Counted from the first letter of the stretch, positions 1 to 10,179 are shown. The stretch: 64,000 nt of DNA from Nonlabens tegetincola (GCF_002954355.1 NZ_MQVV01000010.1:124001-188000), one strand, 5' to 3'. The notes: generated from the letters alone by a model not told the origin. A program made the numbers and translations.

Positions 1-1
1 C

Positions 2-355
2 ATTCATGCTGAAGGATATCCTGCGGCAGAGATGAAACATGGTCCTATTGCCTTAATCGATGAGCAAATGCCAGTGGTAGTTATTGCTACAAAAAAAGGA
101 CATTATGAGAAGGTTGTAAGTAATATTCAGGAGATTAAATCCCGTAGCGGTAAAATTATTGGTATAGTGACCGAAGGTGATAAGGATGTAAAAAACATGG
201 CCGATCATGTAATTGAAGTTCCTGAAACCATCGAGTTTATGACTCCTCTATTAACTACGATACCTCTACAGCTTTTATCTTATCACATCGCTGTTTTATT
301 AGATAAAAACGTAGATCAACCTCGTAATCTTGCTAAGTCAGTGACTGTAGAATAA
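2..355 (+). CDS. glmS: Glutamine-fructose-6-phosphate aminotransferase, C-terminal part (partial)
   Basis: This is the last 117 codons of a gene that begins before the window; the frame is open from base 2. The enzyme makes glucosamine-6-phosphate from fructose-6-phosphate and glutamine, the first step towards peptidoglycan and LPS amino sugars. The visible part is the end of the second SIS (sugar isomerase) domain. It contains the strongly conserved EGYPAAEMKHGPIALID stretch and the typical GlmS ending DQPRNLAKSVTVE, in which the lysine of LAKSVTVE belongs to the isomerase site. A rho-independent terminator follows 28 bases after the stop. The identity is certain from these motifs; nothing can be said about the N-terminal glutaminase domain. 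Confidence 0.95.
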   Translation: MHAEGYPAAEMKHGPIALIDEQMPVVVIATKKGHYEKVVSNIQEIKSRSGKIIGIVTEGDKDVKNMADHVIEVPETIEFMTPLLTTIPLQLLSYHIAVLLDKNVDQPRNLAKSVTVE

Positions 356-382
356 TCTTAAGGTTCATTCACTTACAATATA

Positions 383-413
383 AAAGGCCACTATTATTAT
401 AATAGTGGCCTTT
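383..413. terminator. Bidirectional terminator between glmS and the LEA-type lipoprotein gene
   Basis: A perfect 13-bp stem (AAAGGCCACTATT, five-base loop, AATAGTGGCCTTT) lies between two convergent genes. A short T or A run on each side lets it serve both strands. Confidence 0.8.
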
Positions 414-436
414 GTACTTAAAAAGAGGTTACTACC

Positions 437-913
437 TTAAAACTTGAATTTCACAGGGACTTCTAAGCTGTCAATAACCGGAACTGTAATAGAAAAAACA
501 CCTTTTTCTATATCTACTGAGCCATCATACTTCACAGCTACCTTTTTATTGCCCAATACCTGAAGGGCGATATCAATCATTTGATTACCTCTTTTTCCGA
601 TTAAATCTTTAGGCGATAACTGAGCCTTAATGGGGAATTCAAATTCTGAATTTCCTGGCATTATTGCATCTGATGTTTGATGAATAGTAGCAGACTTATA
701 ATTATTAATGTATACATCAAAATCAGCTTGTTTTAATTGTAGACCAATATCGTTAGGGTTATACATTACACAAACTGCTTGTAGCTCAACTGAATCTCGT
801 GTAATATTTAATAACTCTGCTTGCTCAATTCGCAAGAACACTACATCCTCATATGGATTGGAACAAGAAAAGGAAACCAATGCAACGACAAAAAGTATAA
901 AAATCTTTTTCAT
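437..913 (-). CDS. LEA type 2 (WHy-like) family lipoprotein
   Basis: A 158-residue protein with a lipoprotein signal peptide: MKKIFILFVVALVSFSC, with a lipobox ending at Cys17. The mature part is rich in beta strands and resembles the LEA14/WHy family: a conserved hydrophobic core with the pattern V.LQAVCVMYNPN near residues 42-54, where an asparagine-rich turn follows a strand. Bacterial members are small envelope proteins of unknown function that are often linked to desiccation or stress. Its start codon overlaps the stop codon of the upstream ABC ATPase (TAATG), so the two are translationally coupled. I cannot assign a substrate or partner. Confidence 0.7.
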   Translation of the reverse strand: MKKIFILFVVALVSFSCSNPYEDVVFLRIEQAELLNITRDSVELQAVCVMYNPNDIGLQLKQADFDVYINNYKSATIHQTSDAIMPGNSEFEFPIKAQLSPKDLIGKRGNQMIDIALQVLGNKKVAVKYDGSVDIEKGVFSITVPVIDSLEVPVKFKF

Positions 914-1869
914 TATTTAATTATTCTTATAGAAACAAAAATATCAATACTAATATCACTGTCATGATAAAAGTACACGTAAATATCTTTTAATAAAGCT
1001 TTTACTAGATAGGTGCTTCCCTCAAAAAAGGTTTGCACAACTTGTACTTTGACTCCTTCATTATCAACAATCTCAATGCCATGAGGATAGACTAGCAACT
1101 CTTTATTATTATTAAGATATCCTGGTGGTATCACATTCACCTCTTCAAATAAAGATGCTGTATAGAAGGTGCCGGGAAAATTATAAATATTATGAGTATC
1201 ACCTTGAATTTCTATATGACCATCTTTCATCACAACAGTACGGTTTGTAAACGATAGAACATCATTCTTATCATGAGTAGCAATCATACACGCTATCCGA
1301 TTGCTTTTTAAATAGGCAAATAACCTACGCCTTAATTCGTTTTTCCTAAAATTATCAATGTGTGAAAATGGCTCATCTAGCAATAAAAGCTGTGGCTCTT
1401 GCGCAAGTGCTTTAGCTAGGGCTACTCTTTGTTTTTGTCCACCAGAAAGGTTTTTAACAATTGTATTTTTAAATGACGTAAGATCAACTGTATCTAAAAG
1501 TTCATCAATACGGTTTACTCTGTCATCATTTTGAATTGATAAATGTTCACCTATATTTTCGGCAACGGTGGTAAATGGCATCAAATCAAATTCTTGTGGC
1601 ACGTATTTCATCATTGAATGCCCGGGAACCAAATGATAATCGGGACCTAGTAATTCTTCATCATACCAATAAACTTTACCGCTTTCTTGTTGTAATAATC
1701 CATATGTCAAATTCAACAACGTACTTTTGCCACATCCACTTTCACCAATAATTGCCGCAATCTCACCTGTTTTGATTGCCAGGTTAATATTTTTTAGATT
1801 GTACGATGATTCATGGTTTTGATTATCCGCTTTCGCGAAAGCGAAATTTATATCTACTAATCGTAACAT
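913..1869 (-). CDS. ABC transporter ATP-binding protein with C-terminal TOBE-like extension
   Basis: A 318-residue stand-alone ABC ATPase. Walker A is GESGCGKST at residues 42-50, the Q-loop is PQEFD at 91-95, the signature LSGGQ is at 141-145, Walker B LLLLDEP at 161-167, and the H-loop histidine is H199 in ATHD. About 95 further residues form a beta-rich tail like the TOBE domains of spermidine, sulfate or iron importers. No permease or binding-protein gene is adjacent, only the coupled LEA-type lipoprotein downstream, so the substrate is unknown. The dispersed 16-bp palindrome lies within the first 15 codons and encodes AFAKA at residues 10-14, just before the ordered nucleotide-binding core. 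Family is certain, role is open. Confidence 0.85.
   Translation of the reverse strand: MLRLVDINFAFAKADNQNHESSYNLKNINLAIKTGEIAAIIGESGCGKSTLLNLTYGLLQQESGKVYWYDEELLGPDYHLVPGHSMMKYVPQEFDLMPFTTVAENIGEHLSIQNDDRVNRIDELLDTVDLTSFKNTIVKNLSGGQKQRVALAKALAQEPQLLLLDEPFSHIDNFRKNELRRRLFAYLKSNRIACMIATHDKNDVLSFTNRTVVMKDGHIEIQGDTHNIYNFPGTFYTASLFEEVNVIPPGYLNNNKELLVYPHGIEIVDNEGVKVQVVQTFFEGSTYLVKALLKDIYVYFYHDSDISIDIFVSIRIIK
1828..1843. repeat. Dispersed palindrome CGCTTTCGCGAAAGCG, copy 1 (in the ABC ATPase gene)
   Basis: A perfect 16-bp palindrome, read as AFAKA at residues 10-14 of the ABC ATPase. Confidence 0.95.
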
Positions 1870-1892
1870 AAATACAAAGATAAGAGACAGAA

Positions 1893-1916
1893 AACCCTAG
1901 CCATTTGACTAGGGTT
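1893..1916 (-). terminator. Terminator of the prolyl oligopeptidase gene
   Basis: An 8-bp stem AACCCTAG / CTAGGGTT with an eight-base loop. On the minus strand it follows the oligopeptidase stop by 26 bases and is followed by TTTT. Confidence 0.6.
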
Positions 1917-1942
1917 ATTTCTAATTTAATGCGTGTAATTGA

Positions 1943-4108
1943 TTACATTTTTACTTGTTGCTGATCATTAGGTAATTCAGTGAATCCCATATTGTATAAA
2001 GCAAAACTGTATATATCTGTTTGCTCATTAATGGTTTGTTCTGTGGATTTACCTGCGCCATGACCTGCGTCAACATCGATACGAATCAATGTAGGCGCAT
2101 CACCTGCTTGTTTAGATTGAAGCTCAGCTGCAAATTTAAATGAATGCGCTGGTACTACACGGTCGTCATGATCTGCAGTGGTAACCATTGTTGCTGGATA
2201 TTCTACACCTTCCTTAACGTTGTGTAAAGGAGAATAGCCTTTTAGGTATTCAAACATCTCTGGGCTGTCCTCTGCCGTTCCATAATCATATGCCCAACCT
2301 GCGCCAGCTGTAAATTTATTATAACGCAACATATCTAAAACTCCTACAGCAGGAAAGGCAACTGCTGCTAGGTCTGGACGTTGAGTCATAGTTGCTCCTA
2401 CTAATAAACCTCCATTTGATCCTCCTTGAATAGCGAGGTACTCTGTAGAAGTGTAGTTATTTGCTTTGAGCCACTCACCTGCTGCTATGAAATCATCAAA
2501 TACGTTTTGCTTTTGCATTTTAGTACCTGCATCGTGCCATTTTTTACCGTATTCTCCACCACCTCTTAAATTTGCTACTGCGTAAACTCCGCCCATTTCC
2601 ATCCATGCTGCTCTAGAAGTTGAAAATGATGGATTTAAGCTTATATTGAATCCACCATATCCATAAAGTATAGTTGGGTTTTTACCGTCCAGTTTAAGAC
2701 CCTTTTTATGGGAAATGATCATGGGTACTTTTGTACCATCTTTTGAGGTGTAAAATACCTGGGTACTTGTATAGTCATCACTATTAAAATTCACCTTCGA
2801 CTTGCGATACATGGTTGAGGTACCATCTTCAATATTCAATTCGTAAATACTTGATGGTATAACATAGTTTGTAAATGAATAATACAATGTTTTCTCATCT
2901 TCCTCTGCACTAAAACCGCTTGCATTACCAATCCCTGGAAGTTCTATCTCTCTAACTTCAGTACCATCATAATTATACTGTACAACTTTTGAAACTGCAT
3001 CTACCGTGTATTCAACAAAGAAATAGCCACCTGCTTTTGAAGGACTCATTACTTGTTCGGCTTCTGGAATTATATCAATCCATTTATTTGGGTCTAGGTT
3101 ACCCAACTTTGTTTTCACAATTCTTTGATTCGGTGCGTTGTAGTCAGTCACTAACCAAAACATGTCACCTTCATTGTGAATTGGATAAGTATTAGTATCA
3201 AAATTGTCGATAATTGCGACCGGTGGAGTATTTTTCACTAAATCCTTTACAAATAGCTTATTCCCATTTGTAGAAGTGCTTGCTGTTATAATAAGGTATC
3301 GCTCATCCTTGGTAACATTTCCTCCTACATAACGATATTTCTCTTGTGGAACACCTCCAAAAACTACCTTATCTTTATCTTGGGAAGTACCTAAAACGTG
3401 ATAATACAGTTTATGCTGGTCCGTTTTGGCACTGAGCTCACTACCATCTGGTTTGTCATAGCTAGAGTAGAAAAAACCATCATTACCTCTCCAAGATATA
3501 CCAGAGAATTTCACGTCTTTAAGGGTATCGCCAACCATTTCTTTAGTCTGAGTATCCAGTACTATAATTTTACGCCAATCACTACCACCTTCAGATATTG
3601 CATAGGCAAAAAGAGAACCATCCTGAGTAAAACTACTGCCTGCTAGAGAAGTTGTTCCATCTTTGCTAAACGTATTTGGGTCAAGGAATAATTCGGCATT
3701 TTCTGGTTTATCTCCTATTTTATATCTGTAAAGAACACTCTGATTCTGTAAACCATCATTTTTAGAAAAATATTCCCAATCACCTTCCTTTGATGGAGCG
3801 CTCACTCTCTCATAATTAAAAAGCTCAGTTAATCGATTTTTTATTTTATCTCTATAGCTTATTTGGTCAAGAAATGAGAAGGTTGTTTTGTTTTGTTGAG
3901 CTACCCATTGTGCAGTTTCATTGCTCTTATCATCTTCTAACCATCTATAAGGATCTTTTACTTCTTTTCCGTGATAAACATCTACTGTGTCTACTTTTTT
4001 AGTTTCTGGATAAGTCATCGCCATTGTTGCGTCATCATTCTTTTTGTTTTCATTTTCACAAGAAATGAACACAGCTACTGCGGCCATTCCTAAAAGAATT
4101 TTTTTCAT
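1943..4108 (-). CDS. Prolyl oligopeptidase family serine peptidase (S9A), lipoprotein
   Basis: A 721-residue S9A peptidase that cleaves short peptides, normally after proline, here anchored to the envelope. The signal peptide ends in a lipobox (VFISC, Cys17). An N-terminal beta-propeller spans about residues 30-430 and a C-terminal alpha/beta-hydrolase domain about 450-710. The nucleophile Ser near residue 563 is in GGSNGG, the acid Asp near 648 is in DHDDRVVP, and the base His near 683 is in DAGHGAG. The length matches the usual 680-730 residues. It appears to be a single-gene unit with its own terminator. In marine flavobacteria such enzymes finish degradation of exported or imported peptides. 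Confidence in the family is very high. Confidence 0.93.
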   Translation of the reverse strand: MKKILLGMAAVAVFISCENENKKNDDATMAMTYPETKKVDTVDVYHGKEVKDPYRWLEDDKSNETAQWVAQQNKTTFSFLDQISYRDKIKNRLTELFNYERVSAPSKEGDWEYFSKNDGLQNQSVLYRYKIGDKPENAELFLDPNTFSKDGTTSLAGSSFTQDGSLFAYAISEGGSDWRKIIVLDTQTKEMVGDTLKDVKFSGISWRGNDGFFYSSYDKPDGSELSAKTDQHKLYYHVLGTSQDKDKVVFGGVPQEKYRYVGGNVTKDERYLIITASTSTNGNKLFVKDLVKNTPPVAIIDNFDTNTYPIHNEGDMFWLVTDYNAPNQRIVKTKLGNLDPNKWIDIIPEAEQVMSPSKAGGYFFVEYTVDAVSKVVQYNYDGTEVREIELPGIGNASGFSAEEDEKTLYYSFTNYVIPSSIYELNIEDGTSTMYRKSKVNFNSDDYTSTQVFYTSKDGTKVPMIISHKKGLKLDGKNPTILYGYGGFNISLNPSFSTSRAAWMEMGGVYAVANLRGGGEYGKKWHDAGTKMQKQNVFDDFIAAGEWLKANNYTSTEYLAIQGGSNGGLLVGATMTQRPDLAAVAFPAVGVLDMLRYNKFTAGAGWAYDYGTAEDSPEMFEYLKGYSPLHNVKEGVEYPATMVTTADHDDRVVPAHSFKFAAELQSKQAGDAPTLIRIDVDAGHGAGKSTEQTINEQTDIYSFALYNMGFTELPNDQQQVKM

Positions 4109-4128
4109 AGTATTTCAGTTTTGGTTTT

Positions 4129-5463
4129 TTATATTTTAACTAGCTTAAAGGTCTTATAACTAGTTGAGTTGACCGTTTTTCCACTATTTAAAGCCTCCTT
4201 ACTTTCTATCGTTAATAGATAAGTTCCTGTCTTAAGGTCACTTATTGATATTTCTTCTACATTAAATTCCTGCTTAACTACTCGTCCATTTAGGTCGTAT
4301 ATCATAATCGCGTCAAATGAAGTTGCTATTGTGAACCTAACGATATCGGTAGCTGGATTAGGAAACATTGTGAGTGATGCGTGCTCTTCTTCTGCCAAGT
4401 TAAGAACGTTGCTGTCATAAACAAACATACCGTCAACAGTTGAGGATATATTAAAACCACCGCTATATCCCGTATCTTCATTAAAAAACGCCACATCTAA
4501 ATGCTGGTTTGTATCAATATTAATCCAGGTTACTCCATCATCTAGACTGTATGAACTTCCTGAATAAGTAGTTCTTTGCCCACAACTCACAATTCTATTG
4601 GAATCGGGCACATATGCTATAAAATCACCATATGGAAATCCGGTTCCTGAAATATTAATTCCTTGCCAGGTAGCTCCTGAATCATTGGTTCTATATAAGT
4701 TACCATTGTTATCCTGAATGATCCCTTTGTTTGAATCAGCAAATGAAATATCTCCAAAAACAGTTGTCCCACCAAAATCTGATAACGGTGACTGATATGC
4801 TGTCCAATTCACACCACGATCTGAGCTGTGAATGATTCGTCCTTTACTAGTAGTAAACCAGATATTATTACCATAGTAAGTATACTGTCCAAAATATCCG
4901 AATTCACCTGGTAAAACAGCTGGTATATTTGCACTAGGAACTCTTGTATAAGTAGAACCTCCATTGCTAGAAACATATATTTCCCAAAACCCATTAACAG
5001 GGTCACCTGCCGTCACACCTGCGTTGTCAAAAAAATGCACAAAATTGGGAAAACTACTTGAATCTTGATATAGCGCTCCTGACTGTCGTGTCCAAGTTAA
5101 TCCAGCATCGGTAGTTTTCCACACACCACCTTGATCTCCTGCATTTAATGGATGAGCTGCTACATAAGCTGTAGTTCCTCCTGCATCACAAACATTTGAT
5201 ATACCAAGATTGACATTTCCTAAATCAAAACTTCCTGGTATCCATGATTGGCCAGCATCATTTGTTCTAACAAATTCCTGAATATTGTTACTAGGAGTTA
5301 TTCCATCATAAGCAACACCCCATGCAGTTGTAGCAGTTCCTATGTGGATTTTATTGACACCTCTAGAGGTATTAGAAAATCCCGAAGCTTCTACACGCCA
5401 AAATTGAGCTTGAACCGTTGATGTTGTAAATACTACTGCTATTAGTGCAAGTACTAGTTTCAT
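4129..5463 (-). CDS. Secreted BNR/YCF48-like beta-propeller protein with type IX secretion sorting domain
   Basis: A 444-residue exported protein. A signal peptide (MKLVLALIAVVFTTSTVQA) precedes Q-F-W. The body has repeated strands of the form TxDxGxTW (TNDAGQSW, TTDAGLTW, SSDRGVNW, TNDSGATW), the Asp-box repeats of sialidase/YCF48-type propellers. The last ~75 residues carry the type A T9SS signal: LTMFPNPATD, then a short beta domain with IYDLNGRVV and LKTGTYLLTI, ending FKLVKI. It is therefore exported through the outer membrane and probably anchored or released by the sortase-like system. Enzymatic activity is unlikely because no sialidase catalytic residues are recognisable. The minus-strand promoter candidate TATCTTTA is at 5491-5498. 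Confidence 0.85.
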   Translation of the reverse strand: MKLVLALIAVVFTTSTVQAQFWRVEASGFSNTSRGVNKIHIGTATTAWGVAYDGITPSNNIQEFVRTNDAGQSWIPGSFDLGNVNLGISNVCDAGGTTAYVAAHPLNAGDQGGVWKTTDAGLTWTRQSGALYQDSSSFPNFVHFFDNAGVTAGDPVNGFWEIYVSSNGGSTYTRVPSANIPAVLPGEFGYFGQYTYYGNNIWFTTSKGRIIHSSDRGVNWTAYQSPLSDFGGTTVFGDISFADSNKGIIQDNNGNLYRTNDSGATWQGINISGTGFPYGDFIAYVPDSNRIVSCGQRTTYSGSSYSLDDGVTWINIDTNQHLDVAFFNEDTGYSGGFNISSTVDGMFVYDSNVLNLAEEEHASLTMFPNPATDIVRFTIATSFDAIMIYDLNGRVVKQEFNVEEISISDLKTGTYLLTIESKEALNSGKTVNSTSYKTFKLVKI

Positions 5464-5524
5464 ACTTAGTAAAATCTTTACATTAAGAAGTAAAGATACT
5501 ACCTGATAAAACTAATCACAACCA

Positions 5525-6514
5525 CTATACTAACTTGTTTTCAATTAAATACTGAGCGATTTGAACAGCGTTTGTCGCAGCTCCTTTTCTCAGATTATCT
5601 GCCACAATCCACATATTAAGTGAATTCTCTTGCGAGTGATCTCTACGTATACGACCCACAAAAACATCATCCTTACCATGTGCCATAAGTGGCATAGGAT
5701 AATTATTCACATCAACATTATCTTGCACTGTAACACCATCAGTTTGTGAGAGTAATCGACGCACGTCTTTTACATCAAAATCAGACCTGAATTCAACATT
5801 TACAGATTCTGAGTGGCCACCTACAACCGGTATACGAACAGCTGTGGCTGTAACAGCAACTGTATTATCATCAAGAATTTTTTGAGTTTCCCTTACTAAC
5901 TTCATCTCCTCTTTGGTATACAAATTATCCTCAAAAACATCACAATGCGGTAAGGCATTACGGTGAATTTGATATGGATAAGCCATCTCTCCTTTTTTAC
6001 CATCATATTCATTCTCTAACTGTTGAACAGCTTTTACACCAGTCCCAGTTATAGATTGATAGGTAGAAACTACAAGCCTTTTTATACGATACTCCTTATG
6101 TAAAGGAGACAAAGCAAGCACCATTTGAATAGTTGAACAATTGGGATTTGCAATAATTTTATCGTCTTTAGTTAAGGTATGCGCGTTAATTTCAGGAACT
6201 ATTAATCGCTTATCTGCATCCATTCTAAAAGCACTAGAGTTGTCAACAACTGTGGTTCCTACTGCAGCAAATTCAGGAGCATATTTTAAACTAACGTTCC
6301 CGCCGGCAGAAAATAAGGCAATTGCAGGTTTCATTTCAATAGCCTGTTTCATACCTATTACCTTATACTGTTTACCCTTAAAAGTAATCTCGCTACCTAC
6401 TGATTTTTCTGAGGCAACAGGTATCAAGTTTGAAATTGGGATGTTTCGCTCTTCCAGCACTTGTAACATCACTTGGCCTACCATTCCGGTAACACCTACT
6501 ACTGCTATATTCAT
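5525..6514 (-). CDS. asd: Aspartate-semialdehyde dehydrogenase
   Basis: A 329-residue NADP-dependent enzyme that reduces aspartyl-4-phosphate to aspartate semialdehyde, the branch point to lysine/diaminopimelate, threonine and methionine. The N-terminal nucleotide-binding loop is GVTGMVGQ (residues 7-14). The catalytic cysteine is C126 in NPNCSTIQ, and the substrate and base region is GGHSESVNVEF near residues 232-242. Length and motifs are standard for the Gram-positive/Bacteroidota subtype. A TAnnTTTG element lies 21 bases upstream of the start on this strand, so it is probably a monocistronic unit. Confidence 0.97.
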   Translation of the reverse strand: MNIAVVGVTGMVGQVMLQVLEERNIPISNLIPVASEKSVGSEITFKGKQYKVIGMKQAIEMKPAIALFSAGGNVSLKYAPEFAAVGTTVVDNSSAFRMDADKRLIVPEINAHTLTKDDKIIANPNCSTIQMVLALSPLHKEYRIKRLVVSTYQSITGTGVKAVQQLENEYDGKKGEMAYPYQIHRNALPHCDVFEDNLYTKEEMKLVRETQKILDDNTVAVTATAVRIPVVGGHSESVNVEFRSDFDVKDVRRLLSQTDGVTVQDNVDVNNYPMPLMAHGKDDVFVGRIRRDHSQENSLNMWIVADNLRKGAATNAVQIAQYLIENKLV

Positions 6515-6535
6515 GAAATAAAAATTTAAGCCTAC

Positions 6536-6543
6536 AAAAATAT
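6536..6543 (-). promoter_or_regulatory. Promoter -7 element of asd
   Basis: TATTTTTG on the minus strand, matching the Bacteroidota -7 consensus TAnnTTTG. It leaves a leader of about 17 bases before the asd start. Confidence 0.55.
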
Positions 6544-6630
6544 ATCATAAACAGTGACGGTAAGGCCTTTAAGAAATAATTAATAATGAGAAACTCAAGA
6601 TTGCTATTACCGTTTTGTAAGATGGTTTTC

Positions 6631-6644
6631 GCTTTCGCGAAAGC
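6631..6644. repeat. Dispersed palindrome core GCTTTCGCGAAAGC, copy 2 (intergenic asd/atpD)
   Basis: A perfect 14-bp core. The outermost pair of the 16-bp form is broken here (C before, A after), which defines the minimal conserved unit as 14 bp. Confidence 0.95.
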
Positions 6645-6748
6645 AAAATACAAAAACACAACAGTCTTAATACAAGCTATTTAGACCACACATCAGAATA
6701 GGCTAAAAAAATCCAAATCAATAGATACAATTTAAACATTTTAAGCAG

Positions 6749-6756
6749 TATCTTTG
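6749..6756 (+). promoter_or_regulatory. Promoter -7 element of atpD
   Basis: TATCTTTG matches TAnnTTTG exactly and predicts a leader of about 55 bases. No good TTTG is visible at -33. Confidence 0.55.
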
Positions 6757-6815
6757 CACGACGAAAAAACAGCTCTAATGAGCTGCAATTATTTAAGTAC
6801 TAAAACATTATATAA

Positions 6816-8327
<1,512 letters not shown>

Positions 8328-8344
8328 TTCTGAAAAACACTATT

Positions 8345-8620
8345 ATGAAATTAGAAATTGTAACTCCAGAATTAACTGTTTTTAGTGGTGAAGTGGAATC
8401 TGTAGCTGTACCTGGTGTCAATGGTGAATTCCAGATGCTTGACAATCACGCGCCTGTAGTTTCTCTTCTAGTAGAAGGCGATGTTCGTATTTATGGATCA
8501 GTTACTTTAAATGAAGATCAACAAAAGTTGTTTGTTTCTAATGATGGCACAACTAATTATAAAATTTCTGGTGGTGTGATTGAAATGAAAGATAACAAAG
8601 CAGTTGTACTGGCAGACTAA
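8345..8620 (+). CDS. atpC: F0F1 ATP synthase subunit epsilon (short form)
   Basis: A 91-residue protein containing only the N-terminal beta-sandwich domain (MKLEIVTPELTVFSGEVESVAVPGVNGEF and MLDNHAPVVS are the typical motifs). The C-terminal two-helix domain, which inhibits ATP hydrolysis in E. coli-type epsilon (about 135 residues), is missing. Short epsilon subunits are normal in this phylum. It follows atpD by 17 bases in the same operon and is closed by a strong terminator. It links the rotor stalk to the F1 head. Confidence 0.95.
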   Translation: MKLEIVTPELTVFSGEVESVAVPGVNGEFQMLDNHAPVVSLLVEGDVRIYGSVTLNEDQQKLFVSNDGTTNYKISGGVIEMKDNKAVVLAD

Positions 8621-8640
8621 TACAACTTACTTATAAAAAA

Positions 8641-8661
8641 AACCAGCTCAATGAGCTGGTT
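8641..8661. terminator. Bidirectional terminator between atpC and the heme oxygenase gene
   Basis: AACCAGCTCA / TGAGCTGGTT is flanked by long A and T runs, so it ends the atp pair (+) and the phytochrome operon (-). The stem starts 21 bases after the atpC stop. Confidence 0.9.
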
Positions 8662-8664
8662 TTT

Positions 8665-9195
8665 TTATGTCATAATATTTATAAAGTGATTAAATGTTTT
8701 TATCGCTCCCATCACGATTTCATCCATTTCAGACGTTGAATAATCCTCTTTAAGTAATTTTAAAGTAGCTTTCCATCTAGCCCGTCTTTCTTCATTAGAA
8801 GAAGTATAAAACTGCATGGAATTGATATTATAATCTAAGTTTTTATTCTCTGATAGCTTTTTACCTATTACTGCACCGCCCAATAAAGATCCTTCTACTA
8901 CGTATAACGCACCTATCATTTCTAAAGGTGTGAAAGAAATGGATTCTATATTTGGCAAGTGAATATCTCGTTGTGTAAGTTCAAAATAATCATGCTCAAT
9001 CCACCTAGATATGGGTTGCCTTTCCATACTTAATGATTTTTCAATTGGTAGATAAGCTTTATAATTAAGCATTAATATTTCTAAAAAATATTCTCTTGAA
9101 ATATTCTGATTAAAAATGGCAATAGAATGAGGAGCCTTATCCAATTTCTCATGTAACTCCTTGGTTCTCGATCTTAGGTTATTAATTAGTGTCAT
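8665..9195 (-). CDS. Biliverdin-producing heme oxygenase (BphO type)
   Basis: A 176-residue all-alpha protein of the bacterial heme oxygenase family. The proximal heme ligand candidate is H15 in RTKELHEKLD, and the distal helix region is GALYVVEGSLLGGAVIGKKL near residues 95-114, very like BphO proteins. It would open heme to biliverdin, iron and CO. It is the last gene of an operon with a bacteriophytochrome, whose chromophore is biliverdin, and its start overlaps the preceding receiver gene by four bases (ATGA). The context therefore says that its job is chromophore supply rather than iron acquisition. The sequence is diverged enough that activity should be regarded as inferred. Confidence 0.85.
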   Translation of the reverse strand: MTLINNLRSRTKELHEKLDKAPHSIAIFNQNISREYFLEILMLNYKAYLPIEKSLSMERQPISRWIEHDYFELTQRDIHLPNIESISFTPLEMIGALYVVEGSLLGGAVIGKKLSENKNLDYNINSMQFYTSSNEERRARWKATLKLLKEDYSTSEMDEIVMGAIKTFNHFINIMT

Positions 9196-9758
9196 ACCCT
9201 AAAAAAAGAAGAAATATTCTCATCAAGATCCTGTATTACTTTATCATAATACTCTTTCAATTTAAGATCTTTTTCATCTGTTCTTGCAGCAGATTTTAAA
9301 ATTTCATGAATACGTCGTAACTCCTCTCTCCTTAATTTTAGTTCGTTTAATTTATCCAATGTTTTTTGCTTTTTTACAATGATATCCTGGACTAATGGTT
9401 CTAACCGTTTATGAAGATTACTGATATCGTTCTTTAATAAATAACCAGATGCTCCACTCAAAATAACATTAGCTGCTAATTCTTCATTATTCAATGTACC
9501 TGTTATTACAATTATAGGAGTACTAGGCTCGATCTCTTTTACGGCATTAATTACATCAATTGCTGTAAACCCAACCAAATCATAGTCTGTACAAACCAAA
9601 TCAGGTATAAAATCTTTAAGAGCATAACGCACATTACTGAGCTTATCAGAAATTCTAATTTCAGGTTCTGAAACAAACTTTTCAAACTGTCGTTGCAGTA
9701 GAATGGTATCGCTTACTAGATCTTCAACGATAAGGATTCGTAGATTTTGGTTGATCAT
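9192..9758 (-). CDS. Response regulator receiver protein with C-terminal coiled coil
   Basis: A 188-residue protein. Residues 5-125 form a receiver domain: acidic pair ED at 12-13, phospho-acceptor D58 in CTDYDL, Thr86 in ITG, and Lys109 in LLKND. The remaining ~60 residues are charged and helical (KLNELKLRREELRRIHEILK) and look like a coiled coil. There is no DNA-binding or enzymatic output domain. It sits third in the phytochrome operon, 1 base after the Rcp1-like receiver gene and overlapping the heme oxygenase gene by four bases. It is probably a phosphorelay or protein-interaction partner of the phytochrome kinase. The exact output is unknown. Confidence 0.85.
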   Translation of the reverse strand: MINQNLRILIVEDLVSDTILLQRQFEKFVSEPEIRISDKLSNVRYALKDFIPDLVCTDYDLVGFTAIDVINAVKEIEPSTPIIVITGTLNNEELAANVILSGASGYLLKNDISNLHKRLEPLVQDIIVKKQKTLDKLNELKLRREELRRIHEILKSAARTDEKDLKLKEYYDKVIQDLDENISSFFRV

Positions 9759-9759
9759 T

Positions 9760-10179
9760 TTAACTTAGATTAATTTCAACCCAATACTTTACAGCGTTTA
9801 CAACGGTATATTTCAACGACTGAAAAGATTTAGGTTTTTCCACATAAGAGTTAGCACCTAGATTATAAGCGTGTTCGATATCACTATTTATAGTACTTGA
9901 ACTAAACATTATTTTTGGAATTCTACGGAATTCTTGTTTATTTAAATCTCCCAAAAGCTCCAATCCAGAAACTTTTGGCATTTTCAAATCAATAAAAATT
10001 AAATCTGGTCTAATTTTTTCAAATTCATTGTTCTCAATTAAATGCCGTACTTTTTCTGAATCATCGAAAGATATAAAATTTGAGTCAGAAAATTCTTTCT
10101 TAATGATTCTTTTAAACAATTGTATATCTTCTAACCTATCTTCTATATAGACAATATTTTTTCTTTGAATTGAATCCAT
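9760..10179 (-). CDS. Single-domain response regulator, Rcp1-like
   Basis: A 139-residue stand-alone receiver. Acidic residues ED at 13-14, phospho-acceptor D64 in FIDLKMP, Ser93-95 after the fourth strand, and Lys115 in YVEKP are all in place. This is the same architecture as Rcp1, the response regulator encoded next to cyanobacterial and other bacterial phytochromes. The start lies 1 base after the stop of the phytochrome gene, so they are co-translated. It should receive phosphate from H517 of that kinase and act by protein contact, since it has no output domain. Confidence 0.9.
   Translation of the reverse strand: MDSIQRKNIVYIEDRLEDIQLFKRIIKKEFSDSNFISFDDSEKVRHLIENNEFEKIRPDLIFIDLKMPKVSGLELLGDLNKQEFRRIPKIMFSSSTINSDIEHAYNLGANSYVEKPKSFQSLKYTVVNAVKYWVEINLS

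Larger units (their letters stand above)
6515..6815. other. Intergenic region between divergent asd and atpD
   Basis: These 301 bases hold the asd promoter, one dispersed palindrome at 6631-6644 and the atpD promoter. An 88-codon minus-strand frame running from here into asd (6393-6659) has no recognisable features and overlaps asd in another frame, so I regard it as chance. Confidence 0.7.

Noticed and set aside
6141-6521. Plus-strand 126-codon open frame
   Set aside because: Antisense shadow of asd.
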